Origin: JAGXRK01 sp963714415
GTDB lineage: Bacteria > Bacteroidota > Ignavibacteria > Ignavibacteriales > Ignavibacteriaceae
Length of the DNA: 64,000 nucleotides
NCBI GenBank assembly: GCA_963714415.1
Contig: CAVQOL010000005.1
Span: 1-64,000, forward strand
Reading direction: 5' to 3'
The notes under the pieces are model-generated. The model did not search any database and was not told the origin of the DNA. It saw only the letters and a program-made list of their open reading frames with translations. The translations under genes and the position numbers were made by a program. Below, one piece after another: positions 31,501-42,885 of the stretch (its first letter is position 1; each line of letters opens with the position of its first letter).

Positions 31501-34500
31501 CTCTCCTCAACCGCCAGCAATCTGGTTGAAGAAAATATTGAGTTCATTGAGTTCTGGATGAATATCAGAAAAGCACCTGATAGTACAAAACTTTATATTG
31601 ATCTTGGAAGAATTAGTGAAGATGTGGTTCCAAACAATCGATTAAATACAGAAGATATTTATAATAATGAAACAATTACTGATCCCGACTTACAGGATCT
31701 TGGACTTGATATGCTTACGGATGCTGAAGAAAAATCACTTTATGGTTCTGCTAAGGCAGATCCTGCTGGAGATAACTTCTTCTTTCAAAGAAATGATGGA
31801 ATTCATCCATTTGATTATTTTAAAATAAATGGATCTCAGGGAAATGCAGTTCTTACCGATATAGGTCTTATACCTGATACTGAGGATTTAAACCGTAATG
31901 GTACGTTAGACCAGGTTAACAGTTATTACAGATATGAAATTCCATTGGATACTAACCGGGAAGTAAATCCCTTTATTGCCGGTGGTGGTCTAACTCAGTA
32001 CGGCTGGTATCTGTATCGAATACCTCTTAAAGATTTTGCTCATCCGGTTGGTAGCCCGAGTTTTACAAATGTTGAATTCATCAGATTGTTTGTTCAGAAT
32101 GTACCTGAATGGATGTGGTTCCAAATTACTGAATTTAATCTTGTTGGAAGCCAATGGCAGAAGCTTGTTGCTGAAGATACTATCCTTTCAGTTTCTGTTG
32201 TAAGTCTTGAAGAAAATCCTGAATATCAATCACCACCGGGAGTTTTTCAGGAACGAGACAACACTCGTCCCGACGAAAACATTTTACGAAATGAACAATC
32301 ACTAAATCTTATTATTAAAGATTTGCCGGATGGAGAGTCGAGAGAAGCTGTAAAATATCTATTCAGACCTCTTGATGTTTTTAATTATTCGGAAATGAAA
32401 TTGTTTGTTCATGGTGATGAAAACAATGGTCCAGGTTCTGTATCATACACCGATGTAAGTACAGGTAAGATATTCTTCAGAAGTCTATTTTCGTTTTGGC
32501 GGAGATACAAATCACTATTACGAATATCGCCAGCCAGTAGATGCCGGATGGAATGAGATAAGTATAATATTCAGTGAATTGACTGCAATAAAGCAATTGT
32601 CAAGAGATTCTATCAGTCAGATTATTGAAGTGCCTGTTCCCGGCAGACCGGGGCATTTCTATCGGCTGAAGGGAAATCCAACTCTAACATCTGTTAAATT
32701 TTTATCGGTTGGTATCTATAATCTTAATGATGATTTTAATCCCGGTTCTTTATCAGGTGAAGTTTGGGTGAATGAGTTAAGAGTTATTGGTGCTGATGAT
32801 TCACCAGGTTGGGCTTACTCATTTAATACTTCGATTAAATTGGCAGACTTGATGACAGTCAATTTTAATATGAGTGAAAGGAATCCTTATTTCCATAGAC
32901 TGCAGGATAGATTCGGCTCCAGAGTTGAATCAGCTAGCTGGTCGGTTGCTTCAGATGTGAATCTTCTTAAACTCATACCGATAAATCTACCAGAAAGTAA
33001 TTTGAGATTATCATATTCACATACAGAGCAGGTGGGCAAACCACTTTACATTCCCGGTTCTGATGTGAAAGTAGATGAAGCGGTTAAACAGCTTGAACTT
33101 CAAAATAGTGTTGATTCAACCAGAACTAATAAAACCGCTGAAGAACTGCGAACGGAAACTCAAACAATTAATGTCTCAGATTCATGGTCCGCATCTAATA
33201 TCAAATTAAAAATTCCTACTAAATGGTGGTTGATAAGAGATTCATTTAATGCACTTACATTTGGATTTAATTACAATAAAAATTTCAGTCGAAATCCAAA
33301 CACTATGGTAAATAAAAGCTGGGTTTGGAACGCAAATGCAAATTATGCAGTTGCTTTGAGTCCGGATTATTATTTTGAACCGATTGATATTCCTGTTCTT
33401 GGTGTTTTATTTACTTTGCTCACTGACTATAGTAAAACGAAAGTTTACTTTACTCCGCAAAACATAAATGCTTCCTTAACAGCAAGAAGAAATAAAAATT
33501 CAAATATTATGAGACCGAGCTTAGTTGGGGGTCAGTTAACACAACCTAATGAAATTATTTCGAGGGATTTTCAGACTACGCGCGGATTTAATTTTAACTG
33601 GAAGATTACCGAGGGCGGATTTTTAAATCTTTCTACAAATTATAATTTGAATATATCGTCATCTCTCGCTTACCTCGAAACTGATGAGTTAGGCAATCCA
33701 AGAACTGAAAGTGAAATTTGGAATGATATCTTTTCAAGAGTGTTTTTTGGCAAAGACTTCAGGTATCAACAGAATATGGATTTCAGAACTAATCCAAAAC
33801 TTCCTTCACTCTGGAATATAAACAGATACTTTACTATCACTGCTAATTACTCAGTTGGTTATCAATGGAATAACGATTTCAGACAACCTGAATTGGGCAG
33901 GAGTGCCGGGTTCTCAAATAAATCAAGTGCTGGTTTAACACTCCGGCTTAAAGCATTATTTGATCCATTATTTCAGGATGAAACAGATAAGAAAACATCG
34001 CAGACTAACATTAGAGTTACCGGCCGGGAGAGAATGACAGAGGATATTCCGAAAAAAGAAGATCCGAAAAATATTGTTGCAACAAAAACCGACTCTTTAG
34101 GAAATGTAATACCCGATTCAACCCAGCTTGTTGAAGATAAACCCGGTACATTAAGCAAGGCGTGGGGATTTTTTAAGTTGGCACTAAAAACTATTTTATT
34201 TGATTATGAAAGTATTAATATAAATTTTAGTAATGATAATAGTTTATCCAAATCGGGACTAAAATCTTCCGGAACAGGGTTTAATAATTTCTGGGGATTT
34301 ATTCACAATGATGACGAAGGACCCGGTAGAGGTTTTATGCTTGGTTTATCTGATGATGTTGGGCCCAGAGCTTTGCAAAAAGGAACTAATCTTAGCGATG
34401 TGTTCCAGCATAAAAATAATTTTGACTTTAAAACTTCGCGACCGCTGTGGGAAGGTGCTAAAATTGATATCAACTGGAAAGTAGGATGGTCTTTAAATAA

Positions 34501-35407
34501 AAATACAACTATTACTGCAGATGATTTTGGAAATATGATTGTATCTAATATCAATTCTTCCGGAACATTATCAAGATCATTCTTATCATTACCTCCTTCA
34601 TTTTTCTTGAGTGTTTTTAACAGCGGTATAAAAAGAGTGAATGAATTATATAATCCCAATTCTCCGGAATCAGAAGCAAGTCTATCCGAAGCTTTTATAC
34701 AGGGATTTGAAACTTTCCCAATTTTTTCTCGTTTGGGTTTTCTTGAAGAGTTTACTAAATATATTCCTAGACCAAATTGGAGAGTATCGTGGGATGGACT
34801 CGAGAAGATTTCAATCTTTCAGTCAATAGCTACAAGGGTTTCTGTGGAACATGCCTATTCATCAAATTACACAGAAGGATGGAAGATTTCGCCTGATGGT
34901 AACAAGCAAGTTCAAATACAAAAAATTGACTATGCCTTCTCTCCTTTAGCAGGAATAAATTTAACTTTCGGGCAGCTTTGGGGTGGAAATCTTATAGGCA
35001 GTATTAAATACTCTACCCGTACAAGTTTTGATCTTGGTATTACTACTTCTAACATTACTGAAACTTTTTCCAGAGATATTGGTTTTACAATAAACTATTC
35101 AAAATCGGGATTTGAACTTCCTTTATTCGGAGTTTCATTAAAGAATGATATTGAGTTCAGTCTTTCGTATACAAGTGCAAAGAACTCAACTGTGCGTTAT
35201 GAAATGGCTAATTTTACCGAAGAAGGTATTCCGCAGGATGGTACTGCTCGCGTAACAATTGAGCCGAGAATAAAATATACAATAAGTTCTAAAGTTACCT
35301 TGAGTGTGTTTTATAAGCGTTCAACAGTTGAACCGGAGGGTGCTTCTAGAATTCCGCCTACTACAACTAATGAAGCCGGCTTAGATGTAAATATAATTAT
35401 CAATTGA
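28537..35407 (+). CDS. sprA: SprA, outer-membrane translocon of the type IX secretion system, one frameshift
   Basis: A giant outer-membrane beta-barrel (about 2,280 residues) of the SprA/Sov family, the T9SS channel. Typical features are the long charged N-terminal region, the plug/scaffold segments (KDLPDGESREAVKYLFRPLD, SIAYIDDFEGAKRIIPIG) and a C-terminal barrel rich in alternating aromatic strands. One +1 break near 32490 (an extra C) joins FFRS to YFRFGGDTNHYYEYRQP; the frames are 28537-32556 and 32579-35407. The start is uncertain: the frame is open back to 28432 and the AAGGAGA at 28437 is the best ribosome site, but no ordinary start codon follows it closely. porX lies just downstream. 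Confidence 0.9.
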
Positions 35408-35439
35408 CGCATGAAAATTTGTTTATTCCAGATTGATTC

Positions 35440-35530
35440 ATTTTTAGGAATATCGGAGTGATGGGATATTGGGATTTTGGAATAATTCAAAAAATAGCAT
35501 TCCATTATTCCATATCTCCAATTTTCCATA
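35440..35530. repeat. Intergenic inverted/pseudo-tandem repeat
   Basis: Runs of GGAATATCGGAGTGATGG, GGGATATTGGGATTTTGG, GGAATAAT then ATTCCATTATTCC and CCAATTTTCC form a long imperfect inverted repeat between sprA and porX. It could fold into a hairpin and act as a terminator or be a dispersed repeat copy. No coding capacity. Confidence 0.45.
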
Positions 35531-35586
35531 AGTTTGGCTTAACATCGTGTATTAATTAAATTTTGAATGAAGGGAAATAGATTTTA

Positions 35587-37156
35587 ATGAATAAGAAAAA
35601 ATTGCTTTGGGTTGATGATGAAATTGAATTGTTAAGATCGCATATTATTTTTCTCACTGAAAAAGGATATGATGTTGATACCGCAACAAATGGTGAAGAT
35701 GCCATTTCCATGGTTAAGGAGAAAAGTTATGATCTTCTCTTTCTTGATGAAATGATGGCAGGTATGGACGGACTTGAAACTCTTGCCAAAATTAAGTCCT
35801 TCAATCCGAATATTCCTGTTGTGATGATTACGAAGTCCGAAGAAGAATCTTTAATGAATGAAGCCATCGGCGGAAAGATCAGGGATTATCTTACTAAACC
35901 TGTAAATCCAAGTCAGGTTCTTCTCGTATGCAAAAAAATTCTTGAAGGGAAAAAAATCTCCAGCGAATATGTCGCTAAAGATTATCTTCAACATTTTAAT
36001 GAAATATCTGAATCGTTAATGGGTGACCTTGATTATAATGATTGGATAAACATTTATCTCAAGCTTGTTAATTGGTCTATTGAACTCGATCGTCATCCTG
36101 AAATGGGATTAAAACAAACCCTATCAGATCAGTTTAAAGAAGCCAACAAAGAATTTTCAAGATTTGTTGAAAATAATTACCGGCACTGGATTGCAAATCA
36201 ATCTAATCCCGATGTTCCAACACTTAACAACAGACATTGTTGATAAATATGTCGTAGAAAATATTAAAGATGAAAATACATCGGTGTTTTTCTTTGTGCT
36301 TGATTGTCTTCGCATAGATCAATGGCTTATAATGGAAGAACACCTTCGTGAATATTTCACAATCGAAAAAGATTATTACTATTCCATACTTCCAACTGCA
36401 ACTCCCTATGCAAGAAACTCTTTATTCAGCGGTTTGTATCCTGTTGAAATTGAAAAGTATTACCCTGATCTCTGGCAGGGAAATGATGATGATGAAAAAA
36501 GCATGAACAAATATGAGAAGGAACTCCTTCAACTTCTTCTCGATAGAAAGAAAATAAAACTACGTAATGACCTTAAGTATTTAAAGATAATTGATCCGGA
36601 TGTCGGAAGAAACTTTGAGCAGAATATTCATTCATATAAATCAAATCATCTTTCTGCAATTGTAGTTAACTTTCTTGATATGATTGCTCATGGCAGATCC
36701 GATTCAGAATTACTAAAAGAAATAGCTCCTGATGAAGCTGCTTACAGATCATTAACTAATAGCTGGTTTACTCATTCATCTTTACTTTCTACTTTTCGAA
36801 CGCTTGCCGGAATGAAGAAAATAAAAATTATTGTTACAACCGATCACGGCAGCATAAGATCTTTAAGAGGCGCAAAAGTTCTCGGTGACCGTGAAGCTTC
36901 AACAAATCTTAGATTTAAGTATGGAAGAAATTTGAAGGTGGATGAGAAACATGCCATCTATATTAAAAATCCGATTGAATATAAACTGCCGAAACGCGGA
37001 GTTACAATAAATTATATAATTGCAAAAGAAGACTATTACTTTGTTTATCCCACTGATTATCATAAATATTTGTCGTATTATAAAGATACATTTCAGCATG
37101 GTGGAATTTCTATGGAAGAAATGATCCTCCCGATAGTTACTATGGAGCCAAAGTAA
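35587..37156 (+). CDS. porX: PorX-like response regulator with PglZ/alkaline-phosphatase domain, one frameshift
   Basis: The N-terminal receiver domain has the acid pocket WVDDE, the phospho-acceptor Asp54 in LLFLDEMMAG and the lysine in YLTKPVNP. After a helical linker comes a PglZ domain of the alkaline-phosphatase superfamily (FFVLDCLRIDQW, TATPYARNSLFSGLYP, VTTDHGSIRS). PorX controls T9SS genes in Porphyromonas and Flavobacterium, and its PglZ domain has phosphodiesterase activity. One +1 break near 36222 (an extra C in ACACTTAACA) joins NPDVPTLTTDIVDKYV; joined length is about 522 residues. Location next to sprA fits a T9SS regulator. Confidence 0.88.
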
Positions 37157-37157
37157 A

Positions 37158-37583
37158 ATGGACTATCCTTTTAGCAGGGTATGTGAAACTGAAGCAGATA
37201 CAAAACAACTTGCTTCTGAATTTGCAAAAACACTGCTTGGTAATGAAGTTGTGGTGTTAAATGGAAATCTTGGTTCGGGTAAAACATTCTTCATTAAAAA
37301 TGTTTGTGTCGAATTCGGCATTCATAATGTGGTTAGTCCTACATTTGCAATTGTAAATGAACACGATGGTAAATTTCACATTAACCATTTTGATTTTTAC
37401 AGAATAAATAATGTACGAGAATTATTTGATATAGGATTTGATGACTATCTTAATAATAGCTCTATTACATTTATTGAATGGGGAGAACTTTTTTCTGATA
37501 TTCTTCCAAAGAAACGCATAGAAGTAATGATCGAATTCGATATGAAAAATCAGAGAACTTTTAAATTTTATAAATATGAATAA
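37158..37583 (+). CDS. tsaE: tRNA threonylcarbamoyladenosine biosynthesis ATPase TsaE
   Basis: A small P-loop ATPase: GNLGSGKTFFIKNVC is Walker A, SPTFAIVNEHDG follows, and TFIEWGELF is the conserved C-terminal block. Works with TsaB and TsaD in forming t6A37 on tRNAs reading ANN codons. 141 residues. It starts 1 base after the porX stop and overlaps tsaB by 8 bases, so this is a tight operon. Confidence 0.93.
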   Translation: MDYPFSRVCETEADTKQLASEFAKTLLGNEVVVLNGNLGSGKTFFIKNVCVEFGIHNVVSPTFAIVNEHDGKFHINHFDFYRINNVRELFDIGFDDYLNNSSITFIEWGELFSDILPKKRIEVMIEFDMKNQRTFKFYKYE

Positions 37584-38221
37584 ACCTTTACTTGCGATTG
37601 AAACTTCTGATAAGATTTGCGGAGCCTGCATCTATTTTGATGAAGAAAAGTATTTTTCATCAAAAGTGATTGCTAAAGCATTCTCACTCCGAAATGCTTT
37701 TCGAAGTTATTGAATCTGTAATTAATAATTCAGGAATTGATAAAACTGACATCGATTCAATTGCTGTTTCGGAAGGACCGGGATCATTCACAGGGTTACG
37801 AATTGGAATGTCTGCAGCAAAAGGTTTAGCCTTCGGATTGTCAATTCCAATAATTCCCGTACCTACATTTGAAGCATTAGCTTTGCAATTGACATCAATT
37901 TTTGATGATGAAGAAATTGTTATAGCTAATAAAATCAATACAGAAGAAGTTTACTTTGCAAAGTTTCATATTAAAATGAATAGTTTTATATTTACAGAAG
38001 AGTTAAAAATTCTGCAAAATTCCGAGTTGAAATTTCTGGATAAAAACATTAAAAAGTTCGGCAGCGCTTTTAACCAAAATGCATTAAATTCGCCTGAACC
38101 AGAGTTTATTGCTAAGTGGGCTGTAAATTTCGGTGAGAATGTAAAGACAAACGATATAGATAATCTTGAACCGCATTATCTGAAAAATTTTATCGTTAAG
38201 GAGAAGAAAAATGATAAATAA
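37576..38221 (+). CDS. tsaB: tRNA threonylcarbamoyladenosine biosynthesis protein TsaB, one frameshift
   Basis: An ASKHA-fold partner of TsaD. MNKPLLAIETSDKICG starts at 37576; the conserved HSEMLFEVI and EGPGSFTGLRIGMSAAKGLA follow. The frame breaks at about 37680, where one extra G (GCTAAAGCATTC) interrupts the sequence; removing it gives AKHSHSEMLFEVIES, exactly the TsaB motif. The joined product is about 214 residues. The last bases overlap the start of the DUF1573 gene. Confidence 0.9.
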
Positions 38222-38927
38222 AATAATTGTTGGATTGATACTTTTTACTTCGTTTTCTGTGGCACAGCTAATAGGACCAAAAGCAGTTATTCAGAAGGAT
38301 ATTCACGATTTTGGCGATGTTAATCAAGGAGAATCAGTTACAACAGTATTTATGATTTCAAACAGCGGCGGTGATATTTTGGAAATTAAAGACGTGCGTG
38401 CTACTTGCGGATGTACTGCTGCTAAACCTGATAAAAATCAGTTGAAACCTGGAGAATCAACTAAACTTGAAGTAACTTTTAATTCAAAAGGGAGAAGAGG
38501 TAACCAGCAAAAACAAGTAAAAGTTAAAACAAACGATCCTGAAAATCAGGAATTAGTTTTAACAATAAAATGTAATGTTGTAATTCCGGAACAAACAAAA
38601 TCAAAAACGGAAGGGCCCAAAATTCATTTTGAGAACAGTCAACATAATTTTGGTAAAGTGAAGGAAGGGCAAGTATATGAACACACTTTCCGGTTCACAA
38701 ATACCGGAGCATCCACACTTAATATTAAAGATGTTAAATCTTCCTGCGGATGTGCAGTTGCTTCTGTGAGCACTAAAGAATTGAAGCCGGGCGAATCTGC
38801 TACACTTAAAGTTGAACTCGATACTGCAAAAAGAAAAGGGAAGATGAGCAGATCAATTACCGTTATGTCCAACGATCCCGATGATCCCAATAAAATTTTA
38901 ACATTATTTGCCGATATAGAAGGCTGA
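38211..38927 (+). CDS. Exported protein with two DUF1573 (ASPM/Hydin-like Ig) domains
   Basis: A signal peptide followed by two Ig-like repeats of about 100 residues. Each begins DFG/NFGxVxxG and contains the marker RATCGCTAAKPD or KSSCGCAVASVS, then LKPGES. DUF1573 is widespread in Bacteroidota as periplasmic or surface proteins of unknown role. 238 residues, intact. The start lies within the end of tsaB. Confidence 0.85.
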   Translation: MINKIIVGLILFTSFSVAQLIGPKAVIQKDIHDFGDVNQGESVTTVFMISNSGGDILEIKDVRATCGCTAAKPDKNQLKPGESTKLEVTFNSKGRRGNQQKQVKVKTNDPENQELVLTIKCNVVIPEQTKSKTEGPKIHFENSQHNFGKVKEGQVYEHTFRFTNTGASTLNIKDVKSSCGCAVASVSTKELKPGESATLKVELDTAKRKGKMSRSITVMSNDPDDPNKILTLFADIEG

Positions 38928-38937
38928 AAGAAAAATT

Positions 38938-39777
38938 ATGCCGTGGTTTAGAAGATCTAAAGACAATATTGCATCTGATACACAGAAGAAGGAACTTCCT
39001 GATGGATTATGGGAGAAGTGTCCTTCTTGCGGAGAAATAATTCACAAGAAGCAACTTGAAATAAATTTGTGGACGTGTCTTAAATGCGATTATCATTTCA
39101 GAATTGGCAGCAAAGAATACATAAGAATTCTTCTTGACAAAGGATCATTCAAAGAAATGGATCGAAAAATGCGAGCAGCCGATCCGCTTGAATTTACAGA
39201 TACTAAAAAATATTCTGATAGAATTGCAGATACAATTAAAAAATTAGATTTATATGATGCTGTTCGTACAGGAACAGGGAAGTTAGACGGAAGAGAAATT
39301 GCCTTAGGTTGTATGGATTTCCAGTTCATTGGCGGAAGTATGGGTGCTGTTGTGGGTGAAAAGCTTGCACGTCTGATAGATAAGGCTTATAAAAATAAAG
39401 CTCCATTAGTAATAATTTCGAAAAGCGGCGGCGCAAGAATGATGGAAGGTGCTTACTCGCTTATGCAAATGGCTAAGACAAGTTCTCGATTAGCTCGTCT
39501 TGCTGATGCAGGAGTCCCATACATTTCAGTTCTAACCGATCCTACCACTGGCGGAACAACAGCAAGTTATGCAATGCTTGGTGATGTGCATATTGCGGAG
39601 CCAAAAGCGTTAATCGGATTTGCAGGACCGAGAGTTATTAAGCAGACAATAGGTAAAGATCTCCCACCGGGATTTCAGACTTCTGAGTTTTTACTTGAAC
39701 ATGGTTTTGTTGATGTGATTTCTCACAGAAAAGAATTAAGAAATAATATCATCAGAATATTGGATCTGCTGGTGTGA
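38938..39777 (+). CDS. accD: Acetyl-CoA carboxylase carboxyltransferase subunit beta
   Basis: Transfers the carboxyl group from biotin to acetyl-CoA, the first committed step of fatty-acid synthesis. The N-terminal zinc ribbon has CPSC and CLKC pairs, and the crotonase-fold core shows ISKSGGARMMEGAYSLMQM and TDPTTGGTTASYAMLGD. 279 residues. The convergent neighbour birA encodes the enzyme that biotinylates this complex, a functional link within the window. Confidence 0.95.
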   Translation: MPWFRRSKDNIASDTQKKELPDGLWEKCPSCGEIIHKKQLEINLWTCLKCDYHFRIGSKEYIRILLDKGSFKEMDRKMRAADPLEFTDTKKYSDRIADTIKKLDLYDAVRTGTGKLDGREIALGCMDFQFIGGSMGAVVGEKLARLIDKAYKNKAPLVIISKSGGARMMEGAYSLMQMAKTSSRLARLADAGVPYISVLTDPTTGGTTASYAMLGDVHIAEPKALIGFAGPRVIKQTIGKDLPPGFQTSEFLLEHGFVDVISHRKELRNNIIRILDLLV

Positions 39778-39838
39778 TAATAGCTCACTTGTAGAATACT
39801 AACAGAACATTTCTTAACGGTGTTAATTAATAAAAGAT

Positions 39839-40612
39839 TTAAACTATACTAACATCACCAAAATGTATCTTCTGCATTTTATCTTTTGATTTTAGTAGCA
39901 GAAAACCGGATTCATCTATATCTTCAAAAATTCCATACTGAACATTTGTCCCATCTGTAACGGTAATTCGTTCACCAATCATTTTACATCTTTCACGCCA
40001 TTCTCTTAAAATAAAATTTCCATTCTCAATTGCTTTATTTAAAAGTTCTTCAAAATTGTTTAGTACTTCGGCAAGAAATCTTTCTCTGTCAACCATATCA
40101 TTTATTTCATTTCTGATTGAAGTCGGTGTAATGTTAAACTTTCCCTGAAAGATTGGCTGGTTAACATTAATTCCAATACCGATCACAATATGCTCAATTT
40201 TACTGCCGCTGGAAGTTGATTCAATTAGAATTCCGGAAACCTTTTTCCCGGATATAAGAACATCATTTGGCCACTTAAGTTCTGTGCGAAGCTGATAAAG
40301 ATTTTCAATTGAAATTGCAATAGCTAAAGTAGCTGCAAAGTTTATAAAATTAATTTTCTGATTAAATTTTTTATTTCCTTTTAACAGAATTGAGAAAGTA
40401 AGATTTTGGTCCTTCTGACTGTACCAGACTCTATCCATTCTTCCTCTTCCGGCTGATTGCTTCTCAGCCAAAACAACTGTTCCACTCTGGTTATAGTTGG
40501 AATTTTTATCAAGTAAAAAAGAATTTGTTGAACTTACTTCTTCTGCATAAACAAAATTTCTGCCTATAAAATCCGTATTAAGTTTAAGATCAAAAACTTC
40601 AATATTGAACAC
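39839..40612 (-). CDS. birA: Biotin-[acetyl-CoA-carboxylase] ligase
   Basis: Attaches biotin to the carrier protein of acetyl-CoA carboxylase. The biotinyl-AMP loop is AGRGRMDRVWYS, and TELKWPNDVLISGKKVSGIL is the core catalytic motif. The protein has 257 residues and no N-terminal DNA-binding domain, so it is a monofunctional ligase and not a biotin-operon repressor. It faces accD, the gene of the enzyme it serves. Confidence 0.93.
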   Translation of the reverse strand: MFNIEVFDLKLNTDFIGRNFVYAEEVSSTNSFLLDKNSNYNQSGTVVLAEKQSAGRGRMDRVWYSQKDQNLTFSILLKGNKKFNQKINFINFAATLAIAISIENLYQLRTELKWPNDVLISGKKVSGILIESTSSGSKIEHIVIGIGINVNQPIFQGKFNITPTSIRNEINDMVDRERFLAEVLNNFEELLNKAIENGNFILREWRERCKMIGERITVTDGTNVQYGIFEDIDESGFLLLKSKDKMQKIHFGDVSIV

Positions 40613-40795
40613 GAAAAACCTCTTTTTATTACTAAGTAAATATAGACAGAAATCGAAAAATTGTCATTAAGAATGTCAAAAGTTATAAGTATTATGACAT
40701 AATGACTTGCCTCTAAATTTTAGGCATCTCAATTAAAATATTTAATAAACCCCATAAGTTGTTGCTATTAAACAGGTTATGCTATTTCATAACTT

Positions 40796-40812
40796 GTGGC
40801 ACTTTGGTTGCA
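40796..40812 (+). promoter_or_regulatory. Sigma-54-type (-24/-12) promoter of dnaK
   Basis: GTGGCACTTTGGTTGCA matches the sigma-54 consensus TGGCAC-N5-TTGCA: the GG at 40798-40799 and GC at 40810-40811 are 10 bases apart. A start near 40823 would leave a leader of about 28 bases with AGGAG before the dnaK ATG. No sigma-54 gene or activator is in the window to confirm it. Confidence 0.6.
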
Positions 40813-40850
40813 TAATAGAATCAGTTTATAAAATATAGGAGACAAATATA

Positions 40851-42771
40851 ATGGGAAAAATTATAGGAATAGACTTAGGAACTACTAACTCGTGTGTTGC
40901 CGTAATGGAGGGTAACGAACCGGTAGTTATTCCGAATTCTGAAGGCGGAAGAACTACTCCATCTGTAGTTGCATTTACAAAATCAGGTGAAAGATTGGTT
41001 GGTCAGCCTGCTAAACGACAAGCCATAACTAATCCAAGTAACACCGTCTTTTCAATAAAAAGATTTATGGGAAGATTGTATAATGAGGTTGATAAGGAAA
41101 GAACAGAAGTGCCCTATGAAGTTGTTGCCGGTGATTCAAACAGCTGCAAGAGTTAAAATAACTGATCGACTTTATTCACCACCTGAAATAAGTGCAATGA
41201 TTCTTCAGAAGATGAAAAAAACTGCCGAAGATTATCTGGGTCAGGAAGTTACAGAAGCAGTGATCACAGTGCCTGCTTACTTTAATGACTCACAAAGACA
41301 AGCAACAAAAGATGCGGGTGAAATAGCAGGTTTGAAAGTAAGAAGAATAATAAATGAACCAACTGCTGCTGCTCTAGCTTATGGATTAGACAAAAAAACA
41401 TCTGATCATACAGTTGCTGTTTACGATTTAGGCGGCGGAACGTTTGATATTTCAATACTTCAGTTAGGTGATGGTGTATTTGAAGTTAAATCAACAAATG
41501 GAGACACTCACCTTGGTGGTGATGACTTTGATCAAAGATTAATTGATTTTCTTGCTGATGAATTCAAAAAACAGGAAGGAATTGATCTTAAGAAAGACCC
41601 AATGGCTCTTCAAAGATTGAAAGAAGCTGCTGAGAAAGCAAAGATTGAACTCTCATCATCTTCTTCAACAGATGTTAATCTTCCGTTCATTACTGCAACT
41701 CAGGATGGACCGAAGCATATGAACATTAACTTAAGCAGATCAAAATTTGAACAGTTGATACACGATCTTATGGAAAATACAAGAATGCCTTGCGAACAGG
41801 CAATAAAAGATGCCGGTGTTTCTCCGTCAGATATTAATGAAGTTATCTTGGTTGGTGGATCTACAAGAATTCCGATGGTTCAGGAATTAGTGAAGAAAAT
41901 ATTTGGTAAAGAGCCTCACAAAGGCGTTAATGCTGATGAAGTAGTTGCGGTTGGTGCAGCTATTCAGGGTGGTGTTTTGACAGGTGAAGTTAAAGATGTG
42001 CTTCTACTTGACGTTACTCCACTTTCACTTGGAATTGAAACACTTGGCAGCGTATTCACAAAACTGATTGACGCCAATACAACTATTCCAACAAGAAAAA
42101 GTGAGATATTCTCAACTGCTTCTGATAGTCAGCCTTCTGTTGAGATTAATGTTCTTCAGGGTGAAAGACAAATGGCTGCCGATAACAGATCATTAGGAAG
42201 ATTCCATCTTGATGGTATTCCACCAGCACCAAGGGGAATTCCGCAGATTGAAGTTACTTTTGATATTGATGCGAATGGAATTCTTCATGTTAGTGCAAAA
42301 GATAAAGCTACTAGCAAAGAACAAAGCATAAGAATAACTTCTTCGGGCGGATTAAATCAGAGTGAAATAGAAAAAATGAAAAACGATGCTAAAGAACATG
42401 CTGCCGAAGATAAGAAGAAAAGAGAATCTGTTGATGTACGAAATCAAGCTGACAGTCTGGTTTTCCAAACAAAGAAACAACTTGAAGAATTAAAAGATAA
42501 AGTTAACCCGGATGCAAAAGCACGGCTTGAATCTGAAATAAAGAAAGTTGAAGATGCTCTTTCAACTAATAATACTGATCAGATTAAGTCTGCAACTGAA
42601 TCATTAAATAAAGCCTGGAGTGAAATAGCTGCACAGCTTTACTCACAAGAAGGTGGAGCTCAGCCGGGACCGCAACCAGGTCAGGAATCAGCTTCTTCCG
42701 GTAAGCCTGAAGATGGAAAAGATGATGTTCAGGATGCATCTTACGAAGTTGTTGATGATGATAAGAAATAA
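40851..42771 (+). CDS. dnaK: Chaperone DnaK (Hsp70), one frameshift
   Basis: An ATP-dependent chaperone. The nucleotide-binding domain starts GIDLGTTNSCVAVMEG and contains YDLGGGTFDISIL and VGGSTRIPMVQ; the substrate-binding domain carries LLLDVTPLSLGIETLG, and the C-terminal lid ends in an acidic tail (ASYEVVDDDKK). One extra base near 41143 (AAACAGCTGC) ends the first frame after 101 residues; removing it gives GDSNAARVKITDRLYSPPE and about 639 residues. Because dnaK is essential for stress growth, this break is almost certainly a sequence error. Confidence 0.95.
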
Positions 42772-42795
42772 TTTCTGTTTGAATATGTAAATCTT

Positions 42796-42825
42796 AAGCC
42801 CCGTAAATGCTTTGCGGGGCTTTTT
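42796..42825 (+). terminator. Rho-independent terminator of dnaK
   Basis: AAGCCCCG pairs with CGGGGCTT around a short loop and is followed by a T-tract, 24 bases after the dnaK stop. Confidence 0.9.
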
Positions 42826-42885
42826 CTTTCACGCTCCATTTCAGTATTTTTACTGCAATTCTGATTAAACTTTCAATCCTTTTTA

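Noticed and set aside
40851..42771. dnaK as a genuine pseudogene or two-part protein
   Set aside because: A single extra base explains the split, all domains are otherwise perfect, and the same +1 pattern affects many genes in the window.
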